Shown piece by piece: positions 56,930 to 64,000 of a stretch of 64,000 nucleotides of DNA; position 1 is the stretch's first letter; every line of letters begins with the position of its first letter. Both the position numbers and the translations under genes were made by a program. The notes beneath the pieces were generated by a model. That model had not been told where the DNA came from, made no database searches, and saw nothing but the letters and a program-made list of their open reading frames with translations. The DNA is taken from assembly GCA_002189035.1 (NCBI GenBank), contig NEEC01000002.1, positions 5,045,001-5,109,000 on the forward strand. The letters run 5' to 3'. The stretch is from Utricularia gibba (taxonomy: Eukaryota; Streptophyta; Magnoliopsida; Lamiales; Lentibulariaceae).

Positions 56930-58180
56930 TTATATTTTCTTTGTCTTTTTTATGCACTTTGACTGAAACGTGTCAAGAGGCAGTTGTGGAGTGTTGCAAG
57001 ATGCTTGCAGGAGACCAGACTTTGACTTTTCGTGCCTTGCACGCGACTTGGAACAATTGTGGGCGGAAGACTGATACTAGTCAAGGCCCCTGACTTACAA
57101 CATGTCAGAGTCTGCAATAATGATTGGGCACTTACTTGCACCCATGGGAAAGCTGGTGCCATACGCAAGATAGAAAGAATGATGGGAAGGGGAGTAAAAG
57201 GAGTAAATACACGTGGGGAATGAGATAAAACCAATTTGGAACAATCTCTTTCGAACTTTTGACATTTACTTTTCGCACTTAGAACTCTGGTTCTTCTTCT
57301 CCCCTAAGAGAGGAAGAACACTTTAGCTTTCCATTTTGTTTTCAGTTTTCATGGCCTTTTATGGCTAAACTCCTTTAGTTTCTAGGAGTAGATGAAGTTT
57401 TCTTCCAAGTCTTGAGTAATAAACTCAATTCTTCATTGAATTCATTTCGGATTTTGCATACTTCCATGCGTCTTATTGCAGTCTTTTCGTAATGTCTCCT
57501 AGTCACAATCCATGAGTAGCTGGCCACTTCTCACGGATTTTGATGAAGAGTAAGGTGAAGAGCACCATATTCAACCCTATCGATTCAAGGGAATTAGTGA
57601 ATTGTCTGTGATCGAGGTACTACAATAGTAGATAGGTAGTGACCTCATACCTGCCACTAGTCATTGGCAACAGCTGAGCACACGTACACAATTCGGTTTT
57701 GAAGGCAATCGACGTCAATATTCTTGTATTCTCAATCGTCCAAGGGGAACCACATGAGACTATTCCTTGCTCCTATAACCAACTATTCGGAATAAATAAG
57801 TGAAAGCCGAGGCAAGGATAGACAAAAAGAATAAAAGGAGTCAATTTCCTAAGAACTGCAACCCTTAGTCAATGTTCATTACTTAGATTATATATTTTAT
57901 TCTTATACTTCAAAAACCCATTTTTACAAATCTGTGATAATTTGTAAAAGTTTACTACAAAACATTTTTCGTAAAACTCAATTCTGTGAGATCGATACTC
58001 GTACTATGCTCTTTTGTGTTTAACATTTTACATACTAAAATTTGTTGAGGAAGTTATTGAAATAAATAACAAAATAGAAAGAATCTATAGAATTAATTTT
58101 TTATTTCCAAATGCCACGGAAACACTAAATTTGCAAGGGTTTTATGGTAAGGACCTAAAGACATTGTCCATATAAATCTG
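56930..58180. other. Non-coding DNA, possibly LTR-retrotransposon derived
   Basis: Moderately GC-rich patches (56950-57240) then TTCTAGGAGTAGATGAAG, AATAAACTCAATTCTTC and CAAGGGGAACCACATGAG-type sequence (57380-57760) that look like Gypsy-type LTR and leader DNA. No domain, TG/CA pair or duplication could be fixed. No gene. Confidence 0.35.
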
Positions 58181-58629
58181 AGAAATGGCTTCTCATTTCC
58201 CCTCGCGTTCAGGTTCAGCCCTATGCTTTATCGATCCATTTCTGGATCTTGGTCTTTCTTTCAAAACTTCTCGGTATCCAGATAATTTGATCTTCGAAGG
58301 GCTAGATTCGGGGGAAGTGTTCATTGATCAGAGTTGCAGAAGATTAGGGATTTGCTTACCGGCGCCACTTATAATACCAACGGACTAGTAACAGTTTTCG
58401 GATCTTTAAAGCTTTGTGTTTTCTTGTCCTCCCGTATGTTCAGATACTCGAAGGCAGACAACCTGGAATTACCGCAATCTCTTGTATTAGTTTTCAGCTG
58501 CGTCAGGCAATTGGATTTTACTTTCCGAAGTTGGTTTTCCGAATATTTGAGTTTTGGCCACTCGGGTTCTGTTCTTGATTTCAAAAGACTGGTGTAAACT
58601 TGGCCTAATCTCGTGGGATACGTTCGAGA
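58181..58629 (+). promoter_or_regulatory. Upstream region and probable 5' UTR of STRAP
   Basis: GC content rises from about 58185. A CATATAAATC TATA-like site lies at 58166. Short open frames here are not conserved. An intron in the leader is possible (splice-like CAG at 58335-58337) but not provable. Confidence 0.4.
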
Positions 58630-60452
58630 ATGGATAAGAAGAAGGTTGTGGCTCCAATAGTTTGCCACGGGCATTCACGTCCAGTTGTGGATTTGTTCTA
58701 CAGCCCAATAACGCCTGATGGCTTCTTCCTTGTTAGTGCCAGCAAAGGTTCTTTTTCAAGTGAAAATTTCATTTCGATTTGCGGTTCTGCATTGTTACAT
58801 TTTTATGACGCATGTGATTGCATTTTTTTTTTTTTTTTGTGAAATGTAAAGAGAAGATGTCTTCCAAAATGCTAATTCCACATTCCTTTTTCAGACTCGA
58901 AGCCAATGTTGAGAAATGGTGAAACTGGAGATTGGATTGGGACCTTTCAAGGTCATAAGGGTGCCGTGTGGAGTTGCTGTTTGGATAGGCATGCTCTGCG
59001 TGCTGCCTCTGCCTCTGCAGATTTTTCAGCGTATGTAGTTTGATTCGTTCATCTTTATCATTACCCTGTTATGTTTCTATTATATTCAGTACGGAACAAG
59101 GAGTTTTGGTGGCTTTAAAAACCTGAAGTTTCAGGGAGGATGTTGCTTCGTTCTGAATGTCATTAGCTGCTGCAGGAAATTGTGGGATGCACTAACTGGC
59201 GATGAGTTGCATTCTTTTGAGCACAAACACATCGTCCGTGCGTGTGCCTTCTCAGAGGTGCTCATCCATTTCCTTTTGATGATTAATGGATCCTCATCCA
59301 CCCATTTCTACCAATGATTTTCCGTTGATGGTTTTTTGCCCTTCTATCATCATTCTTTTTTCTCACCAATTTTCAGGACACAAATCTGCTGTTAACTGGT
59401 GGAATGGAAAGGGTTCTTCGCATATTTGATCTGAATAGGCTGGATGCACCTCCCAGAGAAATTGAAAAGTCCCCTGGTTCTGTGAGATCACTTTCATGGC
59501 TTCACAGTGATCAAACAATCTTAGGTTCCTGCACTGATATGGGTGGAGTCAGGTAAGCATCAGCTATAAAATTTTCTTTAAGCTTACTGCACTCTATTCC
59601 ATTTTTGCCTCTTTTCTGGTGAGTTGGAATATATTGTACGATGAGAATGATGAACGGTATGCTGGCCTTGTTGGTTTACATCTGGATCCCTCTTCTGTTT
59701 ATATCTTTTATACGCGTAAACAGCAGTGGTGTGTCATCATGGCTTCCTTTTAACTAAATCATTTCTCTTGGATACATTTCACCTTTGTTGGTTGCGTTCC
59801 ACATGTTGTTTACGCCTGTGTTTCAGTTTATTTGACGTATTGCATGCCTCCTCCAGGCTGTGGGATGTGAGAACTGGCACAGTTGTGCGCACACTTGAGA
59901 CCAAGTCAAGTGTCACGAGTGCTGAAGTCAGCCAAGATGGCCGGTACATTACGACTGCTGATGGATCCACAGTGAAGTTTTGGGATGCAAATCAGTATGC
60001 CTCCTTGTTTTTTTCTATCGAGACTTCTCTGCTAGATTCATCTTACCGGGGGTGTTGTGATACACAGTTTTGGACTGGTGAAGAGTTGTGAGATGCCCTC
60101 CCCGTGGAATCAGCCTCGCTGGAGCCCAAGTATGGGAACAAGTTCGTTGCTGGTGGAGAAGACATGTGGATCCATGTATTCGATTTTCACACTGGGGAAC
60201 AAATTGGTACGCATGAGCATACTCCCAAGCAAATCAGTATGCCTCCTTATTTTCATTGCTGCAATGTGTGCAGCATGCAACAAGGGGCACCATGGTCCCG
60301 TCCATTGCGTACGGTTTTCGCCGGAGGGAAGGTCATATGCCTCCGGTTCGGAAGACGGAACCATTCGAATATGGCAGATAGGGGAGCAAGATGCAGGTGG
60401 TGCGGCTGCTGCTGCTTCGCAAGATGAGGAAGCAGAAGAAGATAGGAGCTGA
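58630..60452 (+). CDS. STRAP: STRAP-like WD40 protein, 7 exons, with an apparent 1-nt deletion in exon 6
   Basis: WD40 propeller of the serine-threonine kinase receptor-associated protein/unrip family, an SMN-complex-associated factor in animals; plant copies are conserved but less studied. Exons 58630-58747, 58895-59030, 59176-59257, 59377-59552, 59857-59994, 60068-60206 and 60274-60452. Start [20 protein letters not shown] matches plant homologues. WD blocks follow: [95 protein letters not shown], and [15 protein letters not shown] to [12 protein letters not shown]. In exon 6 the run CCCTCCCCGTGG (about 60096-60107) is one base short: MPSP is in one frame and [14 protein letters not shown] in another. 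Exon 6 length (139) confirms the mismatch. Either a real break, making this a recent pseudogene, or a sequence error. The tail is Ala/Asp/Glu-rich. Confidence 0.85.
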
Positions 60453-61170
60453 GGTCGTGGTGACAGCGGCAAGCCGGTCATCACCAGCAAAGCCGAGTGA
60501 CTTGCAGCTGCTGTAGAATCACAACTGGTAGAATTCTGAATGAAGTCTCTGGTTCTCACACACACCACTTCTGTTTGCTGGCTCAAATTTTGAATCAAAA
60601 GGGGTTCAAATCTCGGAATCTAATAAATCAATTCTAATCCAGATTTAGATGATGCCAGTTACATCACTGCGTAGGCTAAAGAGTCCTGCACCACAATCGT
60701 TATAATTTTTTTTATCAATTATGTATACGTGTGTGAATTCTTCACCTCGTTAGAGATTGTTAAAATTTATCATAATATTATTTATACATATATATGAATT
60801 ACTAAAAATACAAATTTTATATATATATTGATTTCATACTATTGTTTGTATGAAAAATTACAAGTAAAGAAATTAATAAAATTTCGAATATTTTAATTAA
60901 TTATTTTTTAAAAATTTTGAATTAATTTTACAATTACAAAAATATATAATTTACAACTAATTGAAATAAAAAAGATTATGATTCATAAAATTTAAAAATT
61001 ATATACTCACTTACATATATAATAATATATAGTCAATTTCAATAACATTATTTATATTTATATTAAATTTAGATATTTTTTTTAAATTTATATAAAATAA
61101 TGCATGCGGGATGGTATGAAAAGGCAGCCCATGGGGCCAAAAAAATCGTACGGCTGAAATAAAGGTTGGA
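60453..61170. other. 3' flank of STRAP, AT-rich
   Basis: Probable 3' UTR to about 60700 (AATAAATC near 60624), then A/T-rich DNA with no gene. Confidence 0.5.
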
Positions 61171-61174
61171 TGCT

Positions 61175-61985
61175 TTATATTTAAGTAAAAAATCATTTTT
61201 TAAATCACAATGTTTCAGTTATTTTTATTTTACACTCAAATACTTTAATTTGTACAAAATTCAGTTAACAAGTTTACAAATAAACTCAATTTATGGCATG
61301 TTGGTCAAAAAATATTTTAAAAATTTTTATAATTTGAGATATATATTTTTAAATAGAACTAAAATTCAATATATATTTTTAAAATTATTTTTCTCAATTT
61401 TTAATATTTATTCTATGATATTTCTATCATTCAATTTTTTTGAAATTGAAACATCTTAATACTTATACGTGAACATAAATAATGTTTTTTTATCCTTTCT
61501 CTAAAGTACTACATCATCCTCGTATGTTTCTTCTTCAATTACACTAACTGTATCACATATAGTAACAAGCCTTTCATTTTGATACTTGAATTTGCATAAA
61601 TGTCTTTGATTAAAATTGAAATACGAAGAGATAAATGAAGTTTTGTGTATAGAATTATTATTTCTATAATACCATTTTGTAGGAAATTATAATAAATGAA
61701 ACTAGAAAAAATTGTAATAATTTTTCATAATTTTTTAGTATTTTTTGAATATTTTTTTAAAAATTTACAATATTTTTTAAAAATATATATTAAATTTTAA
61801 TTCTCTTTAAAAATATTTATCTCAAATTTTAAAAATTTTTAAAACAGTTTTTAATAGATATGCCATAAATTGAATTTATTGATAAATTTATTGACTGTAT
61901 TTTGCATAAATTAAAGTGTTTGAATATAAAATGAAAATAAATAAAATATTGTGACTTAAAAAATGATTTTTCACTTTATTTAATA
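61175..61985. repeat. Foldback AT-rich element with arms of about 220 bp
   Basis: The left arm (about 61185-61405) and the reverse complement of the right arm (about 61760-61975) are collinear: AAAAATCATTTTTTAA-TCACAAT, ACTTTAATTT-T-CAAAAT, TCAATTTATGGCAT, TTTTAAAAATTTTTA, TTTGAGATA and TTTAATATATATTTTTAAA. About 350 bp lie between. No target duplication fixed. MITE-like. Confidence 0.75.
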
Positions 61986-64000
61986 TCATAAGTTATATGT
62001 ATAATAATTCAAATAATCATATTTTATGAAATAGAAAATAATTAAAAAAACTTTAATGCCCTCGATTGAGTATGTCACTAATACCAATTGAATAATACGC
62101 AAAGCGTGTATTGCACTGGTCAATCCAGGGCTGTCTGACGAGGCACCGCTCCCACACAATGGGACATCATCCGCGGTGGTCAACCCAAATATGAAATTAC
62201 ATAAATAGCCGCCAACATCTAGGGCTTAATGAGTATTTTTTATCCGTGATTGTCATACTCCTATCACATTACAAACACATATAAATGACAATTAGTTATT
62301 TAATTACAGAGAAATAATGATGGTAACTTAAGTAAATAAAACTTCATCTTTCTTTACACGAAAAAAAGATGTTATTTCATAAATAATGAGTATTTTTTAT
62401 TTAATAAAGTTTTTATTAAAGGGGAAAAGATCATTCTTCCAATAATAAATCATTCTTTAAAAAAATGTTGTCTTCTTTAATGTACATAAAAATTCCTTTA
62501 TTTAATCCAAAAAACATGTTGGAACAAAAAAAAATCTATATACGTAGTAAATGTTTGGTAAAAGGAAAAAGAAGTAATTTCTTTATATAATGAATCCTTT
62601 AATAAAGTGAAAGTCATTAATTTACATAAAAAATCATTATAATTGGAGAAAAACAACATTTTTAACAAATCATAAACAAATAATATCTTTAATTGATTTT
62701 TTTAAAATAATTATAAAAATAAAATCTTACATGAACCTTAACTCTAATCCTAAAATCTAAAGCTTTAGGTTTGAGAAAAAATTTTATTGAACTTTAAATC
62801 ATTCCAAACCCAAAAGTCAAATCCCAATGAATACCAAAATAAAACGTAATTCACAAAACCTATATTTAAGAGAAAAATCATTTCACACAAACCATACCTT
62901 GGTTGCAAAGGAATTGGGCAGAACTTGAGGCGGCGAGTTTGCAATGGTGGCGATGGCGGCAATGGTCCAGAATTTTCTAATTGCTATGGTTCTAAATTAT
63001 TTTAATTACGAAATTACCTATGGATTATTTTTCTTATCAATGGTAACCCATGCTCGTATGTAATACATACTTACATGGGTTAGTCCTCACCTATGCTTGT
63101 ATGTGGAGGGGTATAGGAAATTCCATACATGCTCGGATGAAATTTATTATATGGGTCGAGTTTGACGATAGTATCTCAAGTTTCAGCTAATATAAAAGGT
63201 CTAATTACGAAGTTTCAAAATTACATTATAGTCCATTTAATTTACATTTTTTATAAATAGTTTAATCTCGAATTTATGAAATTATATATTTAACACCTCA
63301 TATTATCAAGTTAATCGATTTTGACCCTTAATGTCATTTTAACAATGCACTATTATAGACACAGTATTTACAACTTCCATTCTTATTTATTTGATGGTTT
63401 TACCCATACCAAACTTGAAAAATCACGATATACGAACACAATATAAAAGTCACTTCTTTGATTTGCCGAACTCTATATGCAAATGTAAAATTCTTATTAT
63501 CAAATTTTGTTGGATGTGAAACCAGAATTAATTCATAGCGTCATGAATCGGTCCTTGACATAAAAGTTCGAAAAAACTGTTTGAATTTTCCTTAGATGGC
63601 TTTGACAACTTGAGGTGACTTTTTTATAATTATGAAACTTGAAGTTTAAATTTTTTATATTGACTGAAACTTGAGATGTTATTTTTTCAATTTTTACTTT
63701 ATTATATCCTCTATATACGGACGTGTGCTATGGTTTACCTACATCGGTCCACTCATCACATATGAGTATGGATTACGGCTAACCCATGTTAATTGCGTGT
63801 TATATAAATTTAAACAAAATATGTATATTTAATGTAAATGTAACATAGTTATTTTTATTATGTTAATATTATATATAAAAAGTAAGGCTATTTAATAAAA
63901 AAAATACAAAATAAGGCAATTATACTAATACCTATTATTACAAAATAGAAAAATAAACATACATTAAAAACAGTATAAAATAACATCGAACATACATATC
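61986..64000. other. AT-rich intergenic DNA
   Basis: I find no gene, RNA gene or clear repeat. A GC-rich patch at about 62080-62180 and a GGCGGCGAG/GGCGATGGCGGC stretch at 62925-62962 stand out but show no recognisable frame. Confidence 0.5.

Noticed and set aside
58185-58597. Possible extra gene or N-terminal extension upstream of STRAP
   Set aside because: Frames do not join in phase to exon 1, and STRAP proteins begin at MDKKK; this is better read as 5' UTR.
60110-60598. Minus-strand open frame of 162 codons
   Set aside because: Antisense shadow of STRAP exons 6-7; the plus strand shows clear WD40 blocks.

Overview
This window is nuclear DNA of a flowering plant. Spliced genes with GT-AG introns encode plant-only families: a SPEAR/TIE-type EAR repressor, an AP1/FUL-clade MADS-box factor, MPB2C and a BASL-like protein. 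The spaces between them are AT-rich and packed with hAT, PIF/Harbinger, Mutator-like, Copia and Gypsy remnants. The sequence does not fix the species or order. All exon joins were chosen by eye from splice signals, reading-frame phase and family recall; nothing was aligned by software.

Layout. 0-6 kb is a small gene island: a SPEAR-like repressor on the minus strand (79-739), a four-exon gene of unknown function on the plus strand (2307-3729) and an intronless single-pass membrane protein (5265-5771). 7.2-14 kb holds a tandem array of roughly 350-bp units and two decayed hAT transposase regions. 14.5-16 kb is an eight-exon cytosolic ribulose-phosphate 3-epimerase gene that needs a 5-nt micro-exon. 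16.9-25.8 kb is a nest: a minus-strand DUF659-type hAT relic is split inside its BED finger by a 7.3-kb hAT element with matching ends and target duplication, which itself carries PIF/Harbinger genes. 27.2-29.3 kb is a FUL-like MADS-box gene. 31.5-34.5 kb is a convergent pair, a BASL-like gene (+) and MPB2C (-).

35.8-52.6 kb is a second nest. A plus-strand Copia element (X) holds a stray Gypsy gag piece, a 5.36-kb Mutator-like element inserted in its RNase H region, and Gypsy 3' sequence. A minus-strand Copia element (Y) lies across its 3' LTR, and Y is in turn interrupted by a 1.34-kb solo LTR. 52.6-58 kb is decayed transposon DNA with a Harbinger pseudogene, clustered CGGTGCT heptamers and a strong inverted repeat. 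58.6-60.45 kb is a STRAP-type WD40 gene with an apparent 1-nt deletion. The rest is AT-rich with one foldback element.

The host genes do not form a pathway. They are unrelated housekeeping (RPE, STRAP), cytoskeletal/trafficking (MPB2C), polarity-type (BASL-like) and developmental (SPEAR, FUL-like) genes left as islands between transposons. The most notable signals are a PPR-gene fragment caught inside the Mutator-like element, the Gypsy gag piece inside Copia, the 5-nt micro-exon, the STRAP frameshift and the missing ATG of the 2.3-kb gene.
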